NCBI GenBank assembly: GCA_964551015.1
Contig: CAZKBP010000077.1
Coordinates: forward strand, 1-10,026
Length of the DNA stretch: 10,026 bases
Direction: 5' to 3'
DNA from: CAZKBP01 sp964551015
Lineage (GTDB): Bacteria > Bacteroidota > Bacteroidia > Cytophagales > Microscillaceae
Positions 1-7,388 of this stretch are shown piece by piece. Position 1 is the stretch's first letter. Each line of letters begins with the position of its first letter. The notes under the pieces are model-generated. The model searched no databases. It was not told the DNA's origin and was given only the letters and a program-made list of their open reading frames with translations. A program made the translations under genes and the position numbers.

Positions 1-22
1 GTATCGCAAAGGTAAGCGCTAG
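1..22 (+). CDS. 3' end of an upstream paralogue of the beta-barrel gene (partial)
   Basis: Only the last codons are in the window: after one base of a split codon the frame reads Y-R-K-G-K-R and stops at TAG (20-22). The complete gene that follows ends with exactly the same six codons and stop, and the bases after both stops are identical too. The fragment is therefore read as the tail of a tandem duplicate of that gene rather than of an unrelated gene. The stop lies 32 bp before the ATG of the next gene, so the two are probably co-transcribed. Nothing can be said about the body of this gene. The coding reading is inference from the repeat, since six codons alone would not support a call. Confidence 0.6.
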
Positions 23-66
23 CGCGTGGTGGGTTCTTTTTTGATTTGAAAAATATGAAGAGAAAA
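1..66 (+). repeat. Direct repeat, left copy (gene end + spacer + gene start)
   Basis: The stretch covers the last codons of the upstream gene, its stop, the 32-bp spacer and the first four codons of the next gene. It matches 840-905 at 65 of 66 positions; the one difference is T at 56 here against G at 895. The shared block includes non-coding spacer, so it is not explained by protein-level conservation. The offset between copies is 839 bp, which equals one gene plus spacer. Confidence 0.9.
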
Positions 67-861
67 ATCATTTTATTGATGGTATCCATAGGAGCTTGGA
101 TTGTATCATCCGAAGCCCAAGAGATTGACCACTTGCTAACTCCCGAGCGATTGCTCTACGTGAAAGGCCACGACCGCCTGATGTTTAGCACCTTCTTGGG
201 TGGAGGGAAGGTGGAGCGGGTCTACGGTGAGGAGGAGCTAGAGGAACGGGTTGGCGTAGGGTTTTCTTTTACCTGGTTGCACACCTACCACTTTAACAAA
301 AACTGGGGCATCGAGTGGGGGCTAAGCTATGGCGGTTTGCCCTGGCGTTTTTATTATGAAACAGAACCAGAAAGGGGAGGTTTGCCCTACAGTTCGCTTA
401 ATTACCATACCTTTCTAAATGAATACATTGCTTTGCCTCTACAAGCCGTTTTCAGAACACCAATTAAGCCTAAACTTTTCCTTGGGATACGCTCCGGTGT
501 GTCTATTCGGTATATACTATTGCAAGAACTAACGGGAGGTGGAAGCTCCATACAAGAAGATAATAGTGTCATCCGCGTCTTTGATTCAGAGAGTGAATTC
601 GATAATAACTTCCGTACCAATTTTAATCTAGAGACAGGTTTATCTTGGTTGCTTCCTCACCACGATATGGTAGAGTTTCAACTGATTGCCAATATCTCTC
701 CCCGTGATTTCATGAAAACCCGTTATTACTTCTTCCCCGGCACAGAAGATGAGACCTTTGGCTACTACACGAGCAAAGGAAGCTACGTGGGCTTCTCGGT
801 AGGCTATACTTTTACCAAGATCAGAAAGCTCTATCGGGAGTATCGCAAAGGTAAGCGCTAG
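55..861 (+). CDS. Predicted outer-membrane beta-barrel protein, tandemly duplicated
   Basis: A 268-residue protein starting with a typical signal peptide: basic MKRK, a hydrophobic stretch IILLMVSIGAWIV, then a small-residue cleavage region ending near SSEAQ. The mature part is rich in aromatic and glycine residues and shows alternating amphipathic strands (for example around VGVGFSFTWLHTYHF, WGIEWGLSYGGLPWRFYY and, near the end, YVGFSVGYTFTKI). This is the usual look of small Bacteroidota outer-membrane barrels of the 8-10 strand kind. A basic tail of about 15 residues (KLYREYRKGKR) follows the last strand, which is less usual because many such proteins end on the strand itself. ATG at 55 is preferred over the in-frame TTG at 46, because it puts the basic n-region directly before the hydrophobic core. 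No function beyond envelope location is supported. The upstream neighbour appears to be a duplicate, and the downstream neighbour is convergent. Confidence 0.75.
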   Translation: MKRKIILLMVSIGAWIVSSEAQEIDHLLTPERLLYVKGHDRLMFSTFLGGGKVERVYGEEELEERVGVGFSFTWLHTYHFNKNWGIEWGLSYGGLPWRFYYETEPERGGLPYSSLNYHTFLNEYIALPLQAVFRTPIKPKLFLGIRSGVSIRYILLQELTGGGSSIQEDNSVIRVFDSESEFDNNFRTNFNLETGLSWLLPHHDMVEFQLIANISPRDFMKTRYYFFPGTEDETFGYYTSKGSYVGFSVGYTFTKIRKLYREYRKGKR

Positions 862-905
862 CGCGTGGTGGGTTCTTTTTTGATTTGAAAAATAGGAAGA
901 GAAAA
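840..905 (+). repeat. Direct repeat, right copy, ending in a disabled gene start
   Basis: This is the second copy of the 66-bp block, starting in the final codons of the beta-barrel gene. The position matching the ATG start of the left copy reads AGG (894-896). The match stops after 905, where the sequence becomes unrelated. Either a third tandem copy was deleted here leaving only its first bases, or this is the ancestral downstream sequence that served as a duplication breakpoint. No coding sequence continues from it. Confidence 0.88.
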
Positions 906-914
906 GTGCCCTGT

Positions 915-1017
915 GCTAAGTTTCCCAACTTAGCCCCTTAATACACCAAGATTCCTATCTTGGCGAGTGCAAAATAGGAATCTTGTGTGCCTTATCTGCT
1001 AAGATAGCAATCTCAGC
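915..1017. repeat. Cluster of four related ~20-bp palindromes
   Basis: The units lie at 915-934, 945-964, about 968-987 (inverted) and 998-1017. The first three-quarters are obvious by eye: GCTAAGTTTCCCAACTTAGC, ACCAAGATTCCTATCTTGGC and GCTAAGATAGCAATCTCAGC. The rough consensus is GCTAAGATTCCTATCTTAGC, with a 6-7 bp stem around a TTCCYA-like loop. Changes in the arms are partly compensated: CTAAGT pairs with ACTTAG and CCAAGA with TCTTGG. The second and third units also pair with each other over 12 bp (947-958 with 974-985). The cluster sits between the 3' ends of two convergent genes, so it could stop or protect transcripts from both sides. There is no T-run typical of intrinsic terminators. 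Confidence 0.75.
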
Positions 1018-1047
1018 AGACAAGGATAAGCATCGGAGAAACTTCTC

Positions 1048-4000
1048 TTAATCTTTCAAACCTGGAACATCCTCCGGGCGATTATCTTCAAAGCCCAAGT
1101 GTGTTGCCGGACGCTTTTCGGGATAGATTTCGTCCAGAGAATCTCCGGCATAAAGGCGACCGTTTTTCATCACGGATTGGATAGAGTTGGTATTTCGGAT
1201 ATTTTCCAGAGGATTTTTATCCAAAATAATCAAATCTGCTAATTTACCTGACTCAATAGAACCTAAATCTTTGTCTAGGCCAATGGCTTCTGCCCCCAGA
1301 ATGGTAGAAACACGCAAAGCATCGTGCTCGTCTATACCGCCAGATTGCATTGCCCAAAGCTCCCAGTGATAGCCCAAGCCTTGTAACTGCCCGTGGCTTC
1401 CCACGCCCGAAAGTCCACCTGCTTCTACCAAATCCTTGATAAACTCGGCGTGCTTGTGGAAAACGTGCTCTTCTTCCATAAACCAAGAACTGCGACGGCG
1501 AGATTTACCCGCAAGCTCTTCGTAAGGTGTGAAGTGGCGTAGTTTTCTGTCTTTGTAAGGCTGCTCTGTCGCGTAGAAATACTCTTCGGCCCAAGGCCCG
1601 CCGTAGGCTACCAATAAAGTGGGCGTTACACACATCTTGGATTCGGCGATGGTCTGGGTTACATCTTTGTAAATCGGGTGAATGGGTAAGGCGTGTTCGT
1701 GCCCAGGATAGCCATCCATGAGTTGGGACATATTGAGCTTGAAATCTAAGCCTCCTTCGGTGGTTGGCATCAACTCCTGTTCTTTGGCGGCCATCAGAAT
1801 CCATTGACGTTGCTTGCGATTTCCCGTCAAATACATTTTGATGGTTTTGGTATTGTAATACTTGCTGTATTGCTTCAAAACTCGCTTGGCGTGATCCAAA
1901 TCCTTGATGTTGTAAGCCCAGAAGCCTACGCCTGGCCCTGTAGAATAAACCCGAGGCCCGTACATCTCACCTGCCTCTACCATGTCGGCGTAAGTGAGTA
2001 CGTCGGTGGTGGCAGTTTGGGGATCGCGGGTGGTCGTTACGCCGTAAGCCAAGTTGGCGGCATAAATCCACACTTGGTTTTTGTGTAAATTCCAGCTCGG
2101 CCACATATGCGCGTGGGTATCTACGAAGCCCGGGATGACAGTTTTGCCCTGGGCCTCGATGATTTGGGCATTACTGGGCACGTCAAGGCTACCGCTTTTG
2201 CCCACGGCTTTGATGCGGTTGTTCTCGATGAGAATATCACCTTGCTCGATGATTTCTTGGTCTTTCATCGTGATGATCCGCGCTCCTTTTATGAGAGCTG
2301 TTCCTTGGGGAATGTCTTTTTCGTAGTAGACTTTGATTTCGTATTCATCGGCTTCGAATTTGGCTTCCTCTTTCTTTTTCGCTTCGTCGTCTTTTTGGTC
2401 TTTATCTTCCTTTTTATCGTCTTTTTTATCTCCGTCTTCTTTCTCATCATCATCTTCTCCGTCCTCTTCCTTTTCATCCCCTTCTTCTTCTTGGTCGTCT
2501 TCCTTTTCGTCGGCTTCTTCTTCTTTTTTCTTTTTGGCTTCTTCGGCTTTTTTCTTGGCTTCTTCTTTTTTGGCCACTTTTACACTGTCGTCAAAGGCTT
2601 GCGCTTTGTCCAGATCATAGACAAAATGAGAGCTTCCCAGCGACCAATGTACTTTTTTGCCATCGCCTGACCAGGTAGGAAATTCACCCCCTAATTCGGT
2701 AAGCTGACGCGCAGGAAAGGCAGAACTGGAAGGATTCGCCACCGAAATTTTAGGCGTTTTACCTGCTTTGGGCACTTTGACGACGTAAATATCATTGTTG
2801 ATTTGCGCCATTGCCCAAGTGCCCACGGGAGCCATTTTAATCACCGAAGCGGTAGAAGGTTTGTTATTCTCCATAGCTTCAAAATTTTCGGGGAGCATAC
2901 AATAATGTCCCGTTTTCTCGTGCATTTCGCTAAAATTAGCAAAGCCATACGTCTTGATACCTGAGATTTGCACGTGTTCTTTTTCATCGCTTCCGTCCCA
3001 GCGGATAGAAATTAAACCTTTACTGCCATTGCTTAGATAAATGCGATCTTCTCCCTTCACGAAGTGAGGCTCAGTGCGCCCGTAAGTCTTATCTACTAAA
3101 TTGACCGAACCACCATTGGCTGAAATCCAGCAAATATCCTCATAAGCCCCAAAAGCAAAAGGCCCCGTAGCATCTTGGAAGCTCTGGGCTTTGCCTCGAT
3201 GAAAAGCAATCCGATCTTGCTCATAAGACCAAGCTGGATAAGTGTACACGCCCGCTTCTTGGGTCAGACGTTGAGGTTGAGCTTTACCATTGACGGATAC
3301 TTTGTAGAGATGTCCACCTTCCTTGGAGTTCCAAGTGGTGTATACGATGTAATTGCCATCGGGCGACCAAGCAGGGTGGGCTTCGGTGTAGTCAGCATTG
3401 GTCAGGCGACGCGGTTTGCCATCGGGCAGGTCCTGCACGTAAAGGCGATTCAGGGCGGTAAATGCCAGCTTTTTGCCATCGGGTGAAGGTTTGGCATCTC
3501 GGATTTGGGTGGCGAGTACTTTTTCTTCGTCTTGGATAGGATATTTAAAAGCCAAACGAGGGCCGAGTTCTAGTTCTACATCTACGTCTAGCGGGATTTC
3601 TATGGGTTCTCCACCATTTACAGGGAGTTTATAAATTTTCCCACCATAGGCAGCTACTAAATATTGGCTATCAGGGGTAAAAGCCATGGCAGGCAGCACG
3701 CCCAGCGGCGCGATAGATTCTTGCTCATCCCTCTGGATGGGATAAGCCAGCCATTTCTCTTCTCCGGTTTTGAGGTCACGTAGAATCAATCCGGTTTGAT
3801 CTTCGTAGCGGGTTCCATAGACCAGCCATTTGCCATCCTTGGAAAGCGTGGGGGTAAAGGCCGAGCCGTAGCGAGCGGTGAGGCTACTCATTTTCCCAGT
3901 TTCTCGGTCATAAACACCAATTTGGTACTGTGGGAGTTGCGCATTGTAATTCCAAGAACCAAAACGGCGCGAGAAGTAAATATGGCGACCATCGGGGCTT

Positions 4001-4617
4001 ACGGCAGGATCGATCGTTTTCAGTCCTTCGGGCTTGTCTATTAGTTGAATTCCACTACCGCCTTCCCAATAATACATATGGAGCTTAATCCCGAGACGGC
4101 CTTGGGCGGCTACGATGTACTCGCCGTCGGGCGTCCAGGTAGCCGAGGGAAAGTTTTGATTTGTGCTTTTTGTAACTTGAATGGTATCTTCTTGCTCCCG
4201 ATCAATTACCCAAATATTCTCGGAGCCACTTTTGTCGGAAGTGAAGAGGATTTTGTTACCGTCGGGGCTATAACGAGGATGCGTATCGTAGGCCATGCCC
4301 TTGGTGATGCGGGTGGCCTTGCCTCCACTGATAGGCATGGTGTAGATATCGCCCATCATATCAAAGACAATTTCCTGCCCATTCGGATGGATATCCAGCG
4401 AAACCCAGGTTCCCTCTTGGGTATTGAACTGGATGGTGCGCTCGGCCTCCATGGGAAGTCCTTTTTTCTTTTCCTTTTTCTTCTTTTCTTTTTTGGTAGA
4501 ATCTACCTGAGTACTATCGCTTTGGGCGTAGATAGCTTGTCCACTCCCCATTAAGAGAAGGAGGCAGAAGCCCGCCCAAGCGAGTAATGCGTTGGTTCTA
4601 TGGTATAAAGTTTTCAT
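1048..4617 (-). CDS. Exported TolB-like propeller / amidohydrolase fusion protein
   Basis: This 1189-residue protein begins with a signal peptide (hydrophobic core about 11-24, cleavage near IYAQ, residues 29-32) and a Lys-rich stretch at 42-52. Residues ~60-670 carry repeated PD40/WD40-like propeller motifs such as HPNGQEIVF, YSPDGNKILFTSD, VSPDGRHIYFS, PSPDGKKLAFTA and WSPDGNYIVYTT, as in TolB and the propellers of some S9 peptidases. Residues ~676-755 form a Lys/Glu/Asp-only type linker. Residues ~770-1155 are an amidohydrolase: the entry motif VIPGFVDTHAH (metal ligands H835 and H837), a possible metal-bridging Lys at 927 (IKMYLTG), the GHEH segment at 972-975, and the closing strand ESGKLADLIILDKNP. 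The usual catalytic Asp near the end is not obvious; the corresponding region reads GVGSHGQLQGLGYHWEL (1071-1087). The protein probably hydrolyses an amide or peptide-like bond in the periplasm or at the cell surface, with substrate unknown. It appears monocistronic and convergent with the barrel gene. Confidence 0.85.
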   Translation of the reverse strand: MKTLYHRTNALLAWAGFCLLLLMGSGQAIYAQSDSTQVDSTKKEKKKKEKKKGLPMEAERTIQFNTQEGTWVSLDIHPNGQEIVFDMMGDIYTMPISGGKATRITKGMAYDTHPRYSPDGNKILFTSDKSGSENIWVIDREQEDTIQVTKSTNQNFPSATWTPDGEYIVAAQGRLGIKLHMYYWEGGSGIQLIDKPEGLKTIDPAVSPDGRHIYFSRRFGSWNYNAQLPQYQIGVYDRETGKMSSLTARYGSAFTPTLSKDGKWLVYGTRYEDQTGLILRDLKTGEEKWLAYPIQRDEQESIAPLGVLPAMAFTPDSQYLVAAYGGKIYKLPVNGGEPIEIPLDVDVELELGPRLAFKYPIQDEEKVLATQIRDAKPSPDGKKLAFTALNRLYVQDLPDGKPRRLTNADYTEAHPAWSPDGNYIVYTTWNSKEGGHLYKVSVNGKAQPQRLTQEAGVYTYPAWSYEQDRIAFHRGKAQSFQDATGPFAFGAYEDICWISANGGSVNLVDKTYGRTEPHFVKGEDRIYLSNGSKGLISIRWDGSDEKEHVQISGIKTYGFANFSEMHEKTGHYCMLPENFEAMENNKPSTASVIKMAPVGTWAMAQINNDIYVVKVPKAGKTPKISVANPSSSAFPARQLTELGGEFPTWSGDGKKVHWSLGSSHFVYDLDKAQAFDDSVKVAKKEEAKKKAEEAKKKKEEEADEKEDDQEEEGDEKEEDGEDDDEKEDGDKKDDKKEDKDQKDDEAKKKEEAKFEADEYEIKVYYEKDIPQGTALIKGARIITMKDQEIIEQGDILIENNRIKAVGKSGSLDVPSNAQIIEAQGKTVIPGFVDTHAHMWPSWNLHKNQVWIYAANLAYGVTTTRDPQTATTDVLTYADMVEAGEMYGPRVYSTGPGVGFWAYNIKDLDHAKRVLKQYSKYYNTKTIKMYLTGNRKQRQWILMAAKEQELMPTTEGGLDFKLNMSQLMDGYPGHEHALPIHPIYKDVTQTIAESKMCVTPTLLVAYGGPWAEEYFYATEQPYKDRKLRHFTPYEELAGKSRRRSSWFMEEEHVFHKHAEFIKDLVEAGGLSGVGSHGQLQGLGYHWELWAMQSGGIDEHDALRVSTILGAEAIGLDKDLGSIESGKLADLIILDKNPLENIRNTNSIQSVMKNGRLYAGDSLDEIYPEKRPATHLGFEDNRPEDVPGLKD
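2353..2592 (-). other. Highly charged low-complexity linker inside the amidohydrolase
   Basis: The segment encodes about 80 residues (roughly 676-755) composed almost wholly of Lys, Glu, Asp and some Ala, with runs such as KKEEAKKKAEEAKKKKEEE and later EDDDEKEDGDKKDDKKEDKD. The first part is heptad-like and Ala-containing and could form a single helix or coiled coil. The second part is Asp/Gly rich and probably disordered. It separates the propeller from the hydrolase domain. On the + strand the same bases are a long pyrimidine-rich track, which opens false reading frames on both strands. Confidence 0.85.
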
Positions 4618-4948
4618 AATTTTTTTTGATTTTCCTGAAAGATAAAAAATAATTCGAGTAAAAGCATATTAACAGAAGCTCAGGGCTAAAAATTAGGATA
4701 AATCCAGATAAATTTGTGGAAATAGCAGGAAAGAACAAGAGCTAGTAGAGGTAGTAGATGAAGATGATGAGAGTTGACTAATTGGCACTTGCTTCTTAAG
4801 GTCGGTTGGGAGGACAGACTAACTGTGGTGTGGCTAAGCGGGTATTTTACTTTAAAAAAAGCTTCCGGCGAGCTTATTGGAGGTCATCCCCTGCTTGATA
4901 GGAGACAAACCTCCGTTTTAGGCCGATTGCTGGCAATGGGCTGACCGC
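4618..4948. other. 331-bp gene-free region between the fusion gene and the maltose phosphorylase gene
   Basis: No plausible gene is seen in either direction. The right third (4851-4943) holds hairpins directly after the phosphorylase stop, including a likely terminator. The left part, before the start of the fusion gene, is AT-rich. On the - strand it contains imperfect matches to the Bacteroidota -7 element TAnnTTTG: TATCTTTC at 4637-4644 and TAATTTTT at 4688-4695. Neither has a convincing upstream partner at the expected distance, so the promoter of the fusion gene lies here but is not pinned down. A purine-rich stretch around 4738-4778 has short GTAGAGGTAGTAGATGAAGA-like iterations without clear meaning. 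Confidence 0.5.
4851..4875 (-). terminator. Probable intrinsic terminator of the maltose phosphorylase operon
   Basis: Read on the - strand, AAGCT (4871-4875) and AGCTT (4859-4863) form a 5-bp stem around a 7-base GC-rich loop. A run of seven T follows (4854-4860), sharing its first bases with the stem. It lies about 75 bp after the phosphorylase stop. The stem is short, so efficiency is uncertain. Two more hairpins lie between it and the stop: GGAGGT/ACCTCC at 4879-4914, and ATTGC/GCAAT at about 4926-4937. Confidence 0.5.
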
Positions 4949-7267
4949 TTAGCTCAACACTAAATTTACCTTCAATTGTGCCTGAGGCTCGATTTGATGT
5001 TCTGCTTCGTGGATCAACAGACGCAATGCCTTTTCTGCTTGATTTTGGATAACGACTTTATCTTTATTTACCTGAATGTTGAGTAGATGTCCTCTGAATA
5101 AAATTTTGAAGGCATAGCTTTGCCAATGCTCAGGAATATAGGGATCGAGGCTCAATTTACCCTCCTTGATGCGCATTCCGCCGAAGCCCTGTACAATTGC
5201 CATCCATGTGCCCGCCATACTGGTAATGTGCAAGCCATCTTCGGTGTCATTATTATAATCATCTAGATCTAAGCGTGAAGTGCGTAAGTACATTTCGTAA
5301 GCTTTGGCTTTCATCCCTAATTTGGAAGCGAGAACCGCATGGACACAGGGTGAAAGCGAGGACTCGTGCACCGTGCGCGGCTCATAAAATTCAAAATTGT
5401 TTCGGATGGTTTCTAGATCGTATTGATCTTCAAAGACATAAATACCCTGTAAAGTATCTGCTTGTTTGATAAAACAGGAGCGAAGAATCCGATCCCAAGA
5501 CCAGTTTTGGTTCAAGGGGCGGTCTTGTTCGGGAAGGTCTTCTACTAAAATTTGTTCCTTGTCCAGATAACCTTCTTGCTGTAAGAAAACCCCCAAAGAT
5601 TTATCCTCAGGCAGGTAGATTTTCTCGATAATATCTCGCCAGCGATTGGTTTCTTCTGGTTCTTTGAAGTTTAGCTTCTCTACTAAAGCTTCGTATTTTT
5701 CAGGAGCTTTTTGCTTGACCTGCGCCATGATTTCTCGGGTATATTGCAAGCACCATTGCGCCATGAGATTCGTATACCAGTTATTATTGACGTTGTTTTC
5801 ATACTCATTGGGGCCGGTTACTCCTAGCATTACATATTGCTGCTTGGGCATAGAAAAATGCACGCGTTGACTCCAAAAACGAGCAATTCCTATCAATACT
5901 TCCAGACCGTAATCTTCTAGGTAGGATTCGTCTTGTGTATAGCGCACATAATCATAAATGGCCCGGGCAATGGCTCCATTCCGATGAATTTCCTCAAAGG
6001 TAATTTCCCATTCATTATGACATTCTTCCCCGTTCATGGTGACCATGGGATACAGCGCGGCTCCTCGGACAAAACCTAGCTTGCGGGCGTTTTCTATGGC
6101 TTTGGGCAAATGCTTATAGCGATAAAGCAATAGATTTCTAGCCACTTTGGGGTCGGCGGTAGATAGGTAAAAGGCCAAGCAATATGCCTCCGTGTCCCAG
6201 TAAGTACTCCCTCCGTACTTTTCGCCAGTGAATCCTTTAGGGCCGATATTGAGTCGCTCGTCTTGCCCTGTATAAGTCTGATTTAATTGGAAAATATTGA
6301 AGCGAATCCCTTGTTGCGCGGCTACATCGCCTTCGATGACAATATCGCTATGCTCCCAGATATCTGCCCAAGCCTGAGCTTGCTCCTGTTTTAATTGTGG
6401 GAAACCCTTTTGAAAAGCTTGCTGCAAATCTTCCTTACAGATTCTGGACAATTCGGTAACTTCATGGTCGCGCGAGGTAACCTGAGCAGCATACTTGAGA
6501 ATGGTCAGTTCATCCCCTTCGCGGATAGCTTGTGAAAAAGACAATCCCATAAATTTATCTCGCTCCACGGTTTGTAGTTCAGGCTCGATAGATTGCTGAT
6601 TATGAATCACTTCAAACTGCGTCCCACTACAGAGATAAAACTCGGTTTTCTTGGTAACCGCCGTGATGTAGGCCTGTCGTTCTAATCTTTTGCGGCTGAC
6701 TTCGTCCCAGAATTTTTCGTCATAGTTGGCATCTTCATTCTTAACGTCAGCGTCCAGATAAGCGCAAGTATGAATGATATCGTCAAAGTTGAGGGCTTTG
6801 ATTTTATAAGATAAGGCTCCGATGCTTTGATCTACCATGCTCGTGAAGCGTTGTGCTTCTATTTGTACCTTCTTGCCACTAGGTAATTCGGCGTGAAAAG
6901 TACGAAGCAGGTAGCCTTCCTTCATATTGAGTATCCTGCGGAAATTGCTCACCTTGCAGTAAGCTAGGTCTAGATTTTCTTCGCCAATTTTGATCTCTAA
7001 ACCGCTCCAATTGGTAGCATTGAGTACCTTGGCAAAGTATTCGGGGTAGCCATTTTTCCACCAGCCTACTCTTGTTTTGTCGGGATAATACACGCCCGCC
7101 ATGTAATTTCCTGGTAAGGAATCGCCACTGTATTTTTCTTCAAAGTTGGCTCTTTGCCCCATATGCCCATTACCGAGGCTAAAGATGCTTTCCGAGATAC
7201 GGTTATACTCGGGGATAAACCCCTCTTCAATGATATTCCATTCGTCTTTTTTGAGGTATTCTTTCAT
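4949..7267 (-). CDS. mapA: Maltose phosphorylase, glycoside hydrolase family 65
   Basis: A 772-residue protein of the usual length for GH65 inverting phosphorylases, without a signal peptide and so cytoplasmic. It has the N-terminal beta-sandwich domain, the (alpha/alpha)6 barrel and a small C-terminal beta domain. Visible landmarks are WDTE at 357-360 and the likely general acid E488 in TGPNEYENNVNNN (484-496), matching the known catalytic Glu in Lactobacillus maltose phosphorylases. KQAD at 601-604 is substrate-facing, and HESSLS at 634-639 corresponds to the phosphate-binding region. The segment HNEWEITFE (417-425) matches, from memory, the loop linked to maltose specificity; kojibiose and trehalose phosphorylases differ there. 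Predicted reaction: maltose + phosphate gives glucose + beta-glucose 1-phosphate. It is third in the operon, 121 bp after beta-phosphoglucomutase, which uses that product. Family is near certain; exact substrate is less so (nigerose, kojibiose and trehalose enzymes share the fold). Confidence 0.93.
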   Translation of the reverse strand: MKEYLKKDEWNIIEEGFIPEYNRISESIFSLGNGHMGQRANFEEKYSGDSLPGNYMAGVYYPDKTRVGWWKNGYPEYFAKVLNATNWSGLEIKIGEENLDLAYCKVSNFRRILNMKEGYLLRTFHAELPSGKKVQIEAQRFTSMVDQSIGALSYKIKALNFDDIIHTCAYLDADVKNEDANYDEKFWDEVSRKRLERQAYITAVTKKTEFYLCSGTQFEVIHNQQSIEPELQTVERDKFMGLSFSQAIREGDELTILKYAAQVTSRDHEVTELSRICKEDLQQAFQKGFPQLKQEQAQAWADIWEHSDIVIEGDVAAQQGIRFNIFQLNQTYTGQDERLNIGPKGFTGEKYGGSTYWDTEAYCLAFYLSTADPKVARNLLLYRYKHLPKAIENARKLGFVRGAALYPMVTMNGEECHNEWEITFEEIHRNGAIARAIYDYVRYTQDESYLEDYGLEVLIGIARFWSQRVHFSMPKQQYVMLGVTGPNEYENNVNNNWYTNLMAQWCLQYTREIMAQVKQKAPEKYEALVEKLNFKEPEETNRWRDIIEKIYLPEDKSLGVFLQQEGYLDKEQILVEDLPEQDRPLNQNWSWDRILRSCFIKQADTLQGIYVFEDQYDLETIRNNFEFYEPRTVHESSLSPCVHAVLASKLGMKAKAYEMYLRTSRLDLDDYNNDTEDGLHITSMAGTWMAIVQGFGGMRIKEGKLSLDPYIPEHWQSYAFKILFRGHLLNIQVNKDKVVIQNQAEKALRLLIHEAEHQIEPQAQLKVNLVLS

Positions 7268-7343
7268 GTCAACAAGTAAATTTCTAGGTCGTTTTCCGTT
7301 GTAAGTTGTTGGTTTCTTTTTTCAAGGCACTGCCTGAGCTTTT

Positions 7344-7377
7344 TCACGATTTTATAGAAGCTAATGATTCATCGTGA
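7344..7377. other. Hairpin in the spacer between mutase and phosphorylase genes
   Basis: TCACGAT (7344-7350) pairs with ATCGTGA (7371-7377) over 7 bp, with a 20-base loop, just after the mutase stop. A second small palindrome, AGGCA-C-TGCCT, lies at 7325-7335. There is no T-run on the - strand, so this is not a normal terminator. The 121-bp spacer is long for this operon and could hold a processing site, a partial attenuator or a second promoter. No clear TAnnTTTG element was found in it. Confidence 0.35.
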
Positions 7378-7388
7378 TACATGCTTGA

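Noticed and set aside
46..54. TTG at 46 as the start of the beta-barrel gene
   Set aside because: It adds only M-K-N before MKRK. The ATG at 55 gives a standard signal-peptide start, and the duplicated block pivots on that ATG.
915..934. Intrinsic terminator for the beta-barrel gene
   Set aside because: The hairpin is perfect but has no following T-run on either strand. It is better described as one unit of the palindrome cluster.
2081..2670. Long open frames on the + strand opposite the charged linker, including one of 187 codons rich in Phe/Val/Leu
   Set aside because: They are the antisense reading of the Lys/Glu/Asp codons. The composition is fully explained by that, and no start context or homology is seen.
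4045..4554. A 169-codon + strand open frame opposite the N-terminal part of the fusion protein
   Set aside because: It lies wholly antisense to a well-supported coding region with clear PD40 motifs, and its own sequence has no recognisable domain.
4949..7267. Trehalose or kojibiose phosphorylase
   Set aside because: The loop HNEWEITFE fits maltose phosphorylases as remembered. The alternative is kept as a minor possibility, not as the call.
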